A stretch of 6,586 nt of DNA from Bryobacterales bacterium (GCA_003142355.1 PLMF01000388.1:1-6586), one strand, 5' to 3'; numbered from the stretch's first letter, positions 1 through 6,155 are shown. Made by a program: numbers and translations. The notes: a model not told the origin generated them from the letters alone.

Positions 1-344
1 AGCGGCAGCTCCACGTTTTCATATACCGTGAGGTCGCCGATCAGGTTGAACGCCTGGAAAATGAAGCCGATCTCGCGGTTGCGGATGCGCGCCCGCTCGG
101 AGAGTTTCAGCCCCGTCACCGCCTTGCCATCCAGGTAGTAGGTGCCGTCGGTGGGCGTGTCCAGTAACCCCAGGATGGCGAGCAGCGTCGATTTGCCGCA
201 GCCGGAAGGCCCCGCGATCGACAGGTACTCTCCTTTCGCGACATCGATGTGGATGCTCGACAGCGCGTGCGTCTCCACCTCGTCCGTCACAAAGACTTTG
301 CTCACCGTCTCCAGCCGAATCAGCGGTTGCGAGCCATTGTCCAT
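1..344 (-). CDS. ABC transporter ATP-binding protein, MacB/LolD type (5' part, runs off the window)
   Basis: ATPase subunit of an ABC exporter of the MacB/LolD class, which drives substrate movement from the inner membrane or periplasm through an adaptor and an outer-membrane channel. Only the first 114 residues are present. The Walker A motif GPSGCGKST lies at residues 45-53. The Q-loop region IFQAFNLIGDLTVYENVELP spans about 95-114, and this wording is typical of the LolD/MacB family. The Walker B, signature and H-loop lie beyond base 1, so it cannot be told whether a permease is fused (MacB) or separate. I chose the ATG at 344 because an AGAAGGAG ribosome site (353-360) sits 8 bases upstream. 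The in-frame ATG at 350 would leave only 2 bases. The gene starts 33 bases after the stop of the adaptor gene, so the two are almost certainly co-transcribed. Family is secure; substrate is unknown. Confidence 0.93.
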   Translation of the reverse strand, partial: MDNGSQPLIRLETVSKVFVTDEVETHALSSIHIDVAKGEYLSIAGPSGCGKSTLLAILGLLDTPTDGTYYLDGKAVTGLKLSERARIRNREIGFIFQAFNLIGDLTVYENVELP

Positions 345-352
345 CGTCATCA

Positions 353-360
353 CTCCTTCT
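353..360 (-). promoter_or_regulatory. Strong ribosome binding site of the ABC ATPase gene
   Basis: Read on the minus strand this is AGAAGGAG, a near-perfect Shine-Dalgarno sequence. It lies 8 bases before the ATG at 344 and 2 bases before an alternative ATG at 350, so it decides the start in favour of 344. Confidence 0.7.
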
Positions 361-377
361 ACGAAAACCGCGAGAAC

Positions 378-1655
378 TTAGTTCAATCGAATCCGGTCGT
401 AATTATCGTACTGCGACATGTCCGAGAGAATCACCTGGTCGCCAACCTTCAGGCCATCCTTGATCTCTATGGTATTGACGGAGCTGCGGCCAAGTTGCAC
501 CTTCACTTTGTCGGCATATTTCCCGTCCGGTTCCAGTTTGAAGAGCTGCACCGTGGCGTCCTGCTGCCCGAATACCGGCCGCCCGACATACACCACGTCG
601 TCGAGCTTCGCCAGTTGGATGGTGCCGTCCACGCTCAGATCGGGACGGGCGCCCGCGGGCAGCGTGCCCTTGAGAGCCACATCCACCGTCACCGTGCCGT
701 TCAAAATGGAGGGATCGATGCGCGAGACACGGCCCTCGATCAGCCCGTTCGATCCGCCCCCGGCCAGGCGCGTGTCGATGACGGCGGGCTGCCCATAGGC
801 AATATCCTTAACCTGCGTCTCGGCGATTTTCAGCTCGGCTTTCAGTTTGGAGGGCTGCGCCACCTTGCCCAGCGGCGTTCCGGCCATGACCTTCTGGCCC
901 ACCTCGACGGGCGTGGGAAGCTGTTGCAACATGCCGTCGAAGCCGGCCCGCACCTTCAACTGGTCCACCTGGCTCTTCTTCAGGTTGAACTGCCCGCGAA
1001 GCTGCTCGACCTTCACTCGCTGGGCCGCCAGTTGGGCTTCTTCCGCATCGCCGTTGATGGCCAGGCGCTTCTGCTCGAGTGCCACCCGCCCGCCCAGTTG
1101 CTCCGCCTTCACCGACGAGATCTTGGCATCCACTTCGGAGAACAGTCCCTCTTTGGCGAGCGCCTGGTCGCGGTCTGCCTGGAGCTTCGAGGTGTTGAAG
1201 TCCGCTCCCACCTGCGCCACGGTGGACTGCATATCGAGCTTGGCCTTCTGCAGCGTGACCTTTAGATTGGCGTAATCCGCTTCGGCGACTTTCAGGTTGA
1301 ATTCGGCGTCCAGCAACTGGGTCTCGAGCTCCTGGCTGGTCAGAATCATCACCACCGAATCGGCCTTCACCGGCGTGCCCGGGTAGATCAGGATGCGCTG
1401 CACGCGGCCGTCGGTGGTGGCCGGGATCAGCATGGTCTCCTCGGGCACCAGCGTTCCCAAGCCGCGCACCTCCAGCACGATGGGGCCGCGCTTGACAGCG
1501 TCGATATAGAGCGTGGACCGGTCGATGCCCGGCGCCGCCGGCTTCAAGCGCGACAGCCCAATCGTAATCGCCGGGATGGCCGCCAGCACCACCACTCCTA
1601 TCAGGATCCGGCGGATCAGTCTCTTCCTGGCAGCGTCTTTGCGCGGTATGTCCAT
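378..1655 (-). CDS. Periplasmic adaptor (membrane fusion) protein, HlyD/MacA family
   Basis: Membrane fusion protein that links an inner-membrane ABC exporter to a TolC-type channel. Numbering here starts at the ATG at 1655 (425 residues). A basic N-terminus is followed by one membrane anchor at about 15-35. Next come the first lipoyl half (about 65-105), a long Ala/Gln/Lys/Glu-rich alpha-helical hairpin (about 107-231), the second lipoyl half (about 232-267, containing PVEVGQKVMAGTPLGKV), a beta-barrel (to about 350) and a membrane-proximal domain ending SQYDNYDRIRLN. The frame stays open to an ATG at 1712 (444 residues). I prefer 1655 because the basic stretch and anchor follow directly, as I remember for relatives, and because a CATAAT box (1712-1717, minus strand) overlaps the upstream ATG and could be the -10. 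Neither start has a strong ribosome site. The ABC ATPase gene follows after 33 bases. Substrate unknown. Confidence 0.9.
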   Translation of the reverse strand: MDIPRKDAARKRLIRRILIGVVVLAAIPAITIGLSRLKPAAPGIDRSTLYIDAVKRGPIVLEVRGLGTLVPEETMLIPATTDGRVQRILIYPGTPVKADSVVMILTSQELETQLLDAEFNLKVAEADYANLKVTLQKAKLDMQSTVAQVGADFNTSKLQADRDQALAKEGLFSEVDAKISSVKAEQLGGRVALEQKRLAINGDAEEAQLAAQRVKVEQLRGQFNLKKSQVDQLKVRAGFDGMLQQLPTPVEVGQKVMAGTPLGKVAQPSKLKAELKIAETQVKDIAYGQPAVIDTRLAGGGSNGLIEGRVSRIDPSILNGTVTVDVALKGTLPAGARPDLSVDGTIQLAKLDDVVYVGRPVFGQQDATVQLFKLEPDGKYADKVKVQLGRSSVNTIEIKDGLKVGDQVILSDMSQYDNYDRIRLN

Positions 1656-1711
1656 TTCGATGTCCGGTGATGATTGGGCACGGCGCCTGCCAATCCGCGC
1701 CTCACCTAACA

Positions 1712-1717
1712 TTATGA
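1712..1717 (-). promoter_or_regulatory. Possible -10 box for the adaptor/ABC operon
   Basis: On the minus strand this reads CATAAT, five of six matches to TATAAT. No convincing -35 hexamer stands 16-18 bases upstream. If used, transcription would begin near 1705, which would exclude the ATG at 1712 and support translation from 1655. Weak evidence. Confidence 0.25.
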
Positions 1718-1801
1718 CGTTTCAGAAGATAAAAGGGATAGCCACCCGATGCGACTGTCCGCTAATGGGATACCCTGTGCCGCCGTGGGACGCCGGGATC
1801 T

Positions 1802-1886
1802 GTGGGGCAGACCATCGCCTTCTGTGGTGCCAACCCGCCAGTGGCGCCGGTAGACAACCGGCGCGCAGCTTGCCAAGCTGCCCCAC
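1802..1886. repeat. 85-bp nested inverted-repeat element (REP/MITE-like)
   Basis: The ends are perfect 9-bp inverted repeats: GTGGGGCAG (1802-1810) and CTGCCCCAC (1878-1886). Inside are two adjacent perfect hairpins. The first has an 8-bp stem, GCGCCGGT (1844-1851) with ACCGGCGC (1857-1864), around a 5-base loop. The second has a 7-bp stem, GCAGCTT (1865-1871) with AAGCTGC (1875-1881), around a 3-base loop. A looser stem can form between 1806-1814 and 1825-1831. The second hairpin shares bases with the right terminal arm, so the two folds exclude each other. There is no run of T, so it is not an ordinary intrinsic terminator. It lies between the adaptor gene and the decayed toxin-antitoxin module. 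It resembles dispersed palindromic elements, but a single copy in this window cannot prove repetition. Confidence 0.6.
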
Positions 1887-1930
1887 GTTAGGATAAGCGC
1901 TCGGGAGCGGGGATCGTGTACTATTTGAAC

Positions 1931-2088
1931 ATGTACGTAGGAAGCCGCCGGGCGAGGGCAGTGATCCAGGAAGCGGAACATCTAGAACTGTCCGGGCGAG
2001 ACGGCCTGCGCGTTTTGGCCGTGCTGGAGAACCCGCCCAAGCCGAACGCGAAGCTGCTGGCCGCGGCGAAGTCGCTGCCAAAGCGGAA

Positions 2089-2092
<4 letters not shown>
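1931..2092 (+). pseudogene. Truncated DUF1778-type antitoxin (C-terminal neutralisation segment only)
   Basis: Encodes 53 residues. The part with SRRARAVIQEAEHLELSGRD followed by ENPPKPNAKLLAAAKSLPKR matches the C-terminal half of DUF1778 antitoxins, the tail that wraps the partner GNAT toxin. Complete members are about 85-100 residues and begin with a ribbon-helix-helix DNA-binding domain. That domain is missing: the frame upstream is open only to a TAG at 1889-1891 and codes for nothing recognisable. The stop overlaps the ATG of the acetyltransferase relic by four bases (ATGA, 2089-2092), the standard arrangement of these pairs. There is no clear ribosome site before 1931. A GTG at 1916, preceded by a GAGCGGGG stretch, is an alternative start. 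The 85-bp palindromic element ends 44 bases upstream, close to where the missing half should be. Family assignment is from pattern memory; loss of the N-terminus is seen directly. Confidence 0.65.
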
Positions 2093-2473
<381 letters not shown>

Positions 2474-2533
2474 GTCGGCGACGCCGCTCCATGGAGACCC
2501 CGAACTCCTGAGAGGCTTTCTGCGTCTGTCCTA

Positions 2534-2562
2534 TTGACACCCTGACGCGGATGGTCTAATAT
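2534..2562 (+). promoter_or_regulatory. Sigma70-type promoter of the PadR operon
   Basis: A perfect -35 hexamer TTGACA (2534-2539) is followed after 17 bases by TAATAT (2557-2562), four of six matches to the -10 consensus. Transcription would start near 2569, leaving only about 13 bases before the PadR ATG at 2582. There is no Shine-Dalgarno sequence there, so the first gene is probably translated from a very short or nearly leaderless message. Confidence 0.65.
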
Positions 2563-2579
2563 ATCCGTAACGGATGTAT
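2559..2579 (+). promoter_or_regulatory. Palindromic operator, probable PadR autoregulation site
   Basis: Two 9-base arms, ATATATCCG (2559-2567) and CGGATGTAT (2571-2579), are complementary at eight of nine positions and are separated by TAA. The palindrome covers the end of the -10 box, the expected transcription start and the bases up to the ATG of padR. Known PadR repressors bind dyads with ATGTAT/ATACAT-like outer bases at their own promoters, and the right arm contains ATGTAT. Autorepression is inferred from this position. Confidence 0.6.
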
Positions 2580-2581
2580 TT

Positions 2582-2938
2582 ATGACGAAGCACCGACTGC
2601 CTCGAGAGCTGCTGCCGCTGACCCCGCCGGTCTTTCACATTCTGCTCGCGTTGGTCGAGGAGGAACGGCACGGCTACGGCATTATGCAGGACGTCTCCCA
2701 ACAAACCGATGGCGCACTCCAACTCGGTCCCGGCACGCTCTACGGATGCCTGAAACGCATGCTCGCTGCCCAACTGGTAGAGGAATCCGATGAACGCCCC
2801 GATCCCGCCCTCGACGACGAACGCCGCCGCTATTACCGTATGACGGCACTCGGAAAACGCGTAGTCCGCGCCGAGGCGCAGCGTCTGGCAGGTGCGGTGA
2901 CGGTGGCCATGGCCAGACTGGCCGGAGAAAGCGCATGA
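2582..2938 (+). CDS. PadR family transcriptional regulator
   Basis: Small winged-helix repressor of 118 residues, the short PadR class. The N-terminal winged helix runs from LLPLTPPVFHILLAL (about 10-24) through RHGYGIMQDV (29-38) and the recognition-helix region LGPGTLYGCLKRM (about 48-60) to the wing, with DDERRRYYRMTALGKR (about 78-93). The C-terminal helix, rich in Ala and Arg, should mediate dimerisation. In the family such proteins lose DNA binding when a ligand or stress signal is sensed; the signal here is unknown. The ATG at 2582 lies just behind a palindrome overlapping the promoter, which suggests autoregulation. The stop overlaps the signal peptidase start by four bases (ATGA), so the operon is translationally coupled. 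Family certain, signal unknown. Confidence 0.95.
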   Translation: MTKHRLPRELLPLTPPVFHILLALVEEERHGYGIMQDVSQQTDGALQLGPGTLYGCLKRMLAAQLVEESDERPDPALDDERRRYYRMTALGKRVVRAEAQRLAGAVTVAMARLAGESA

Positions 2939-3921
2939 CTTCCGAATCCAATCCGATGAGCGGCTTCTGCCGCCTCTACTCCGTCCTTCTATATGCCTAT
3001 CCGCCTGAGTTTCGCAGGCAGTATGGCCGTTCCATGGAGCAGCTTCTTCGAGACCGCTGCCGCGACCTGGCGCGACGTCCGGGCGGGCTGACGCTCTTTC
3101 GTTTCGCCGGCCAGGTGATGGCCGATTGGCTCCGAACCACGGTCCGGGAAAGAGCCGCCGCCGTCTGGTCCGCAGGCCGCAAACCTGCCAAGCGTAGCTC
3201 CGTAACGGAGTGGGCTGGCACGTTCCTCATCTACCTGTTCGCCACCACCACCCTGGTCCAGGCTTACGTCATTCCCACCGGTTCCATGGAAGGCAACCTC
3301 CTCATAGGCGACCACATCCTGGTGGACCGGATGGTATTCGCGGACCCGGGACCGTTGGGTCGCCACATCTTGCCGTATCGCCAGGTGGAGCGCGGCGACA
3401 TCGTGGCCTTTCTCTATCCCGAAGATCTTCGCCAGACGTACGTGAAGCGCATCGTCGGACTGCCGGGCGACCGCATTCGTCTCCACAACGGGCAGGTCGT
3501 CCGCAACGGCCGCCGGCTTGTCGAACCTTATGTCCAGCACATTGCGACTCAGCCCGATCCCTACCGCGACGACTTCCCGCTGGCGCCGGAAGCATGGACC
3601 ACTCCGCGCGGCCGCGACATGCTCCAGCACCATGTGCGCAACGGCGAAGTGATCGTGCCTCCGGGCATGCTCTTCGCGCTGGGCGACAACCGTGACAACT
3701 CCGCCGATAGCCGCTATTGGGGATTCGTGCCGCGGGAGTATGTCGTAGGCAAGCCACTGCTGGTTTATTGGTCCTATGACGCGCCCACGGCCGAACTCCA
3801 GCAGTGGACTCTGGATCACGTGATCGACGTGGCGGAGCATTTCTTGACCAGGACGAGGTGGAAGCGAACCTTCCTGGTGCCCCGATCGCAACCGGCGGAG
3901 GAAGTCGGAGATGCCCGATGA
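2935..3921 (+). CDS. lepB: Signal peptidase I (LepB/S26 family) with a permease-prefix-like N-terminal extension
   Basis: Membrane serine protease that removes signal peptides from exported proteins on the outer face of the inner membrane; 328 residues. One membrane helix lies at about 93-112. It is followed at once by the catalytic serine, Ser117 in IPTGSME, and the general base, Lys171 in YVKRIVGLPGD. The conserved GDNRDNS box is at 250-256, with SRYWGFVPREYVVGKPLLVYWSY behind it. All catalytic elements are intact. The first 80 or so residues are unusual: LYAYPPEFRRQYGRSMEQLLRD-type sequence at about 19-40, normally seen at the N-terminus of acidobacterial orphan ABC permeases in PadR operons. 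GGAG (2924-2927) lies 7 bases before the ATG at 2935, which overlaps the padR stop. A later in-frame ATG at 2956 is less likely. The gene overlaps the next by four bases. It is probably an accessory, regulated signal peptidase, not the housekeeping one; that is inference. Confidence 0.93.
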   Translation: MTSESNPMSGFCRLYSVLLYAYPPEFRRQYGRSMEQLLRDRCRDLARRPGGLTLFRFAGQVMADWLRTTVRERAAAVWSAGRKPAKRSSVTEWAGTFLIYLFATTTLVQAYVIPTGSMEGNLLIGDHILVDRMVFADPGPLGRHILPYRQVERGDIVAFLYPEDLRQTYVKRIVGLPGDRIRLHNGQVVRNGRRLVEPYVQHIATQPDPYRDDFPLAPEAWTTPRGRDMLQHHVRNGEVIVPPGMLFALGDNRDNSADSRYWGFVPREYVVGKPLLVYWSYDAPTAELQQWTLDHVIDVAEHFLTRTRWKRTFLVPRSQPAEEVGDAR

Positions 3922-4307
3922 GTGCTCTGCTGTTCGCTGCGTTCGGGTGGCTGGTCCCTGGAGGCGCGTACCTGCTGATGCGGCGCTACCTGCAGTTCGG
4001 CGTATTCGCATTCGTGGTCTGGGCTGCATTCGCCGCCGGATTTGCGCTTCAGGGTGGATGCCGATGGCCCGAGCCCGCCGAGCTCGCCGGCCTCGATGGC
4101 TTCAGCGCATTGCTGTTCAAGACCGCGGCTTTTGCGAAACTTCTCGCGGGCGGACCTTATCTGGCAGCGCGGCTTTGCGGCGGCTCCAGTGGATTTCTCA
4201 GCGGCCGTTTGCACGAGTATGGGTCGACACTGCTGCTGATGGCGGGTCTGTTCAATGTGCTGGGAGTGTCGAGCGCCCTGGATCTGCGAAAGGAGCGAAG
4301 CGAGTGA
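3918..4307 (+). CDS. DUF6677-like integral membrane protein
   Basis: 129-residue protein with about four membrane helices (roughly 4-20, 26-45, 62-86 and 102-121). The pattern of an early FGWLVPGGAYLLMRRYLQFG followed by a late HEYGSTLLLMAGLFNVLGV resembles DUF6677 proteins, small membrane proteins of unknown function known from Acidobacteriota and relatives. The frame is open back to 3804 inside the signal peptidase gene. I chose the ATG at 3918 because GGAG (3907-3910) lies 7 bases upstream and the start overlaps the previous stop as ATGA, matching the padR-lepB junction. The C-terminus is charged (DLRKERSE) and also encodes the ribosome site of the next gene. Position directly behind the signal peptidase suggests a partner or substrate-handling role, but no function can be assigned. 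Family assignment is from memory of the pattern. Confidence 0.8.
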   Translation: MSALLFAAFGWLVPGGAYLLMRRYLQFGVFAFVVWAAFAAGFALQGGCRWPEPAELAGLDGFSALLFKTAAFAKLLAGGPYLAARLCGGSSGFLSGRLHEYGSTLLLMAGLFNVLGVSSALDLRKERSE

Positions 4308-4477
4308 TGCCGCACCCCACGTTCACTCTGCTGGCCGCGGTTTTACTTTCGATGGCCCTGGCGATGGTGGAGCATCGGGCTCCGCGCGAGCGGTTGTACG
4401 TCGCGATCCGCGTGTTCTGCTGCTGTGCGCTCGTTACGCTGGGCGGTAGCTGGCTCATGCACCTGATTCACGGCTGA
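4307..4477 (+). CDS. Small two-helix membrane protein (56 aa), unknown function
   Basis: Fourth and last gene of the PadR operon. Helix 1 is about residues 5-21 and helix 2 about 31-53. Between them is a short basic loop, EHRAPRER. By the positive-inside rule the loop should be cytoplasmic and both ends periplasmic. Helix 2 begins with three consecutive cysteines (38-40), which could bind metal, be lipid-modified or form disulfides; no motif proves any of these. The ATG at 4307 shares its A with the stop TGA of the upstream gene (TGATG), and AAAGGAG (4289-4295) lies 11 bases upstream. An in-frame GTG at 4304, 8 bases from that site, is an alternative start. I do not recognise the family. Tight coupling to three conserved-looking genes is the main evidence that it is real. 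Confidence 0.75.
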   Translation: MPHPTFTLLAAVLLSMALAMVEHRAPRERLYVAIRVFCCCALVTLGGSWLMHLIHG

Positions 4478-4495
4478 AAGGCGAAACTTTATCGG

Positions 4496-4559
4496 CCCGT
4501 CATCTCCCTGAATCGGTTATGGCGCGCACGGCGGAAGCGGGCCTCATGAGAGATGCGGG
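4496..4559. other. Imperfect inverted repeat between convergent operons
   Basis: CCCG-T-CATCTC (4496-4506) pairs with GAGATGCGGG (4550-4559): ten base pairs with one bulged T, around a 43-base loop. It sits in the 138-base gap where the plus-strand PadR operon and the minus-strand CPBP genes converge. That is where a bidirectional terminator would be expected. The long loop and absence of a T-run argue against a standard intrinsic terminator. The rest of the gap shows nothing recognisable. Confidence 0.25.
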
Positions 4560-4615
4560 GTTCAACATGGATTGGCGCACAGCCGTGGAACAGATCTCGC
4601 CGTCGCGGGCCGGAG

Positions 4616-5188
4616 TCAGTGCCCAAACCAGCCCGGCCCAACCCTGAGATGGTGGCTGATCGAATCCGGAACCACCAGGAAGAGCAGAAAGCCCACCGTG
4701 GCGTGCGCCAGTCCCAGAAGGTAGAGATTCCGGTACCGCCAGTAGATGCGCGTAGAGCAATAACCCGCCGGGAAGGCCACCACCATCAGAAACCAGTTGG
4801 GAAAGTGAACCCCGCAGAAAAGCGCCGCCGAAATCAGGAACGCCGCCCGGCGCCCCAGCACCGCGTGGAACCGGTTCAGAAAATAACCGTTCAGGACGTA
4901 CTGCTGGAACACTCCCCACGGCAGATATGCGATCCATGACGCCATCGCCGTCTGCACGCCGATGGGCCGCGTAGTCCGAAGCAGCGTGCCGCACGCCAGC
5001 ATCAGCAGCGTCAGGAACGGCAGCGCCGGCGCGATCTCCCGCCAGCACTCGCCCATGTTGCGCGTGCGAAAGCCCAGGCTACAGGCGTCCTCCCGGTGAA
5101 CCAGGTGCGAAAGCAGCATCAGTCCGAGAATCCCCACCCATGCGCCGCTGTGGCTGTAGCGCAGGTCCCAGATGTACGCCACGATCAT
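4616..5188 (-). CDS. CPBP-like membrane protein with degenerate active site (QQ in place of EE)
   Basis: Multi-pass membrane protein of at least 190 residues that resembles the core of CPBP (Abi) intramembrane proteases. Motif 1, normally EExxxR, reads QQYVLN (Q95, Q96, N100) in WGVFQQYVLNGYFLNRF. Motif 2 is kept as FCGVH (F124, H128), and a third histidine, H162, lies in LGLAHATVGFL. Loss of both acidic residues implies no glutamic-protease activity, so it may be a pseudo-protease that binds substrates or a partner. The ATG at 5188 cuts into a hydrophobic stretch. The frame remains open upstream to 5272 and would add ILEPVLVYA, completing a first membrane helix, but no ATG, GTG or TTG occurs there. 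The true start may be CTG (5212), ATT (5215) or another unusual codon. It lies 58 bases after the intact CPBP gene, probably in the same operon. Confidence 0.8.
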   Translation of the reverse strand: MIVAYIWDLRYSHSGAWVGILGLMLLSHLVHREDACSLGFRTRNMGECWREIAPALPFLTLLMLACGTLLRTTRPIGVQTAMASWIAYLPWGVFQQYVLNGYFLNRFHAVLGRRAAFLISAALFCGVHFPNWFLMVVAFPAGYCSTRIYWRYRNLYLLGLAHATVGFLLFLVVPDSISHHLRVGPGWFGH

Positions 5189-5246
5189 GGCGTAAACCAG
5201 AACCGGCTCCAGAATGGCGAGCGTGCGAGACGTGGTTCCCTCGGGC

Positions 5247-6134
5247 CTAAAAGAAGAAATGCTTGGTCCAATCTACCATGGCGTGCAGCGCCGTCGAAGA
5301 CAGCACCGTGGATGATCTCTGGAAGACCTTGCCGTAGGCCACGCCCGCAATCGTCGCCAGGATCATGTAGCGCCAGTTCGGCAACGGCTGCGGTCCGTTG
5401 TCCAGGTGCGCGCAGCCGAAGATCAAACTCGCCGCCAGCAGCGTTCGCCAACTCGCGCCGAAGCGCAGCATGATGAGGTTCTGGATGAGCGAGCGGAACA
5501 GGATCTCCTCCGGCAGCGCCGTCCCCACCAGGATCACCCCGAATGCTCCGGCCATCCGGCCGCCTGTCGCAGCGGCCCCGGGCCAGTGTGGCATGGGAAT
5601 GAACCCGATGGCGATTCCGGCCACCATCAGCACCGGCGCCGTGATGGCGAAAGCCGCCACGGGCAGCCCGAAATCGGACCGCCGCCGCGGCAGGCTGTAC
5701 TTCATCCCCGAAAACGATCGGAATCCGGTAAACAGCACCAGCCCCAGTAGAATGGCGATGGCATACCCCACGCTGTGCAGGAACCCTTGCGCCGGGCGCG
5801 GGACCAGGCGGGCGCCGGCGGCGAATTCGAGCGGCAGCCATAGCAGCAGAATGGCCGCGAAATCGAGCGCCGCCGGCCGCTCGATGAACCCGGCGCCTCC
5901 CACCCACGCGCAAACCACCGGCGCGGCCGCATACCCCAAGACGAGCACCGCCAGTGAGAGGCTGAACGCGCCCGCCAGCACGGCCGCGCCGCTGAAGATT
6001 GCGGCCAGAAGAAACGGAACGGCCCAGATGGCCGCTGGGCGGGCATGTAGCGCGCCCCGCACACAATTCTGCACCGCGGGCAGAAAGAATGCCACGACCG
6101 CTGCCAGCAGCAGTGCCAGAACCAGCGTTTGCAT
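5247..6134 (-). CDS. CPBP family glutamic intramembrane protease
   Basis: Integral membrane protease of 295 residues in the CPBP/Abi family, related to Rce1 prenyl-protein peptidase and to bacterial proteins with roles in bacteriocin self-protection or anchoring. The N-terminal half has several membrane helices of variable sequence. The C-terminal catalytic core has all expected motifs: EEILFR (E209, E210, R214), FGCAH (F239, H243) and HAMVD (H284, D288). The protein ends with KHFFF. The ATG at 6134 has no clear ribosome site. A 5-bp hairpin (6136-6151) lies directly in front of it, so translation may depend on ribosomes finishing the TolC gene 21 bases upstream. The second, degenerate CPBP gene follows. 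Substrate unknown. Catalytic competence is inferred from intact motifs. Confidence 0.93.
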   Translation of the reverse strand: MQTLVLALLLAAVVAFFLPAVQNCVRGALHARPAAIWAVPFLLAAIFSGAAVLAGAFSLSLAVLVLGYAAAPVVCAWVGGAGFIERPAALDFAAILLLWLPLEFAAGARLVPRPAQGFLHSVGYAIAILLGLVLFTGFRSFSGMKYSLPRRRSDFGLPVAAFAITAPVLMVAGIAIGFIPMPHWPGAAATGGRMAGAFGVILVGTALPEEILFRSLIQNLIMLRFGASWRTLLAASLIFGCAHLDNGPQPLPNWRYMILATIAGVAYGKVFQRSSTVLSSTALHAMVDWTKHFFF

Positions 6135-6135
6135 G

Positions 6136-6151
6136 GTAGCACCGGCGCTAC
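6136..6151. other. Small perfect hairpin at the CPBP gene start
   Basis: GTAGC (6136-6140) and GCTAC (6147-6151) pair around a 6-base loop, ending one base before the ATG of the CPBP gene on the minus strand. It fills the short gap behind the TolC gene. It could limit ribosome access unless upstream translation opens it. Short palindromes also occur by chance. Confidence 0.3.
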
Positions 6152-6155
6152 GCGG

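Noticed and set aside
249..1265. A 338-codon open frame on the plus strand
   Set aside because: It lies antisense to the adaptor gene, whose domain pattern is clear. The translation is rich in His, Arg and Leu and shows no recognisable domain, as expected of a mirror frame in GC-rich DNA.
1802..1886. Intrinsic terminator or riboswitch reading of the inverted-repeat element
   Set aside because: There is no T-run after any stem on either strand and no known riboswitch core that I can recognise. It is also upstream of the adaptor gene on one strand and of a gene relic on the other.
1919..1924. TACTAT as a -10 box for the antitoxin relic
   Set aside because: It matches the consensus weakly and has no -35 hexamer at the right distance. 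It lies only a few bases before the ATG.
2476..2496. Short palindromes CGGCGACGCCG and CTCCATGGAG after the toxin relic
   Set aside because: They are too short and lack a T-run. Such palindromes are common by chance at this GC content.
2989..4029. A 346-codon open frame on the minus strand
   Set aside because: It is antisense to the signal peptidase, which has all catalytic motifs on the plus strand. The minus-strand product has no recognisable domain.
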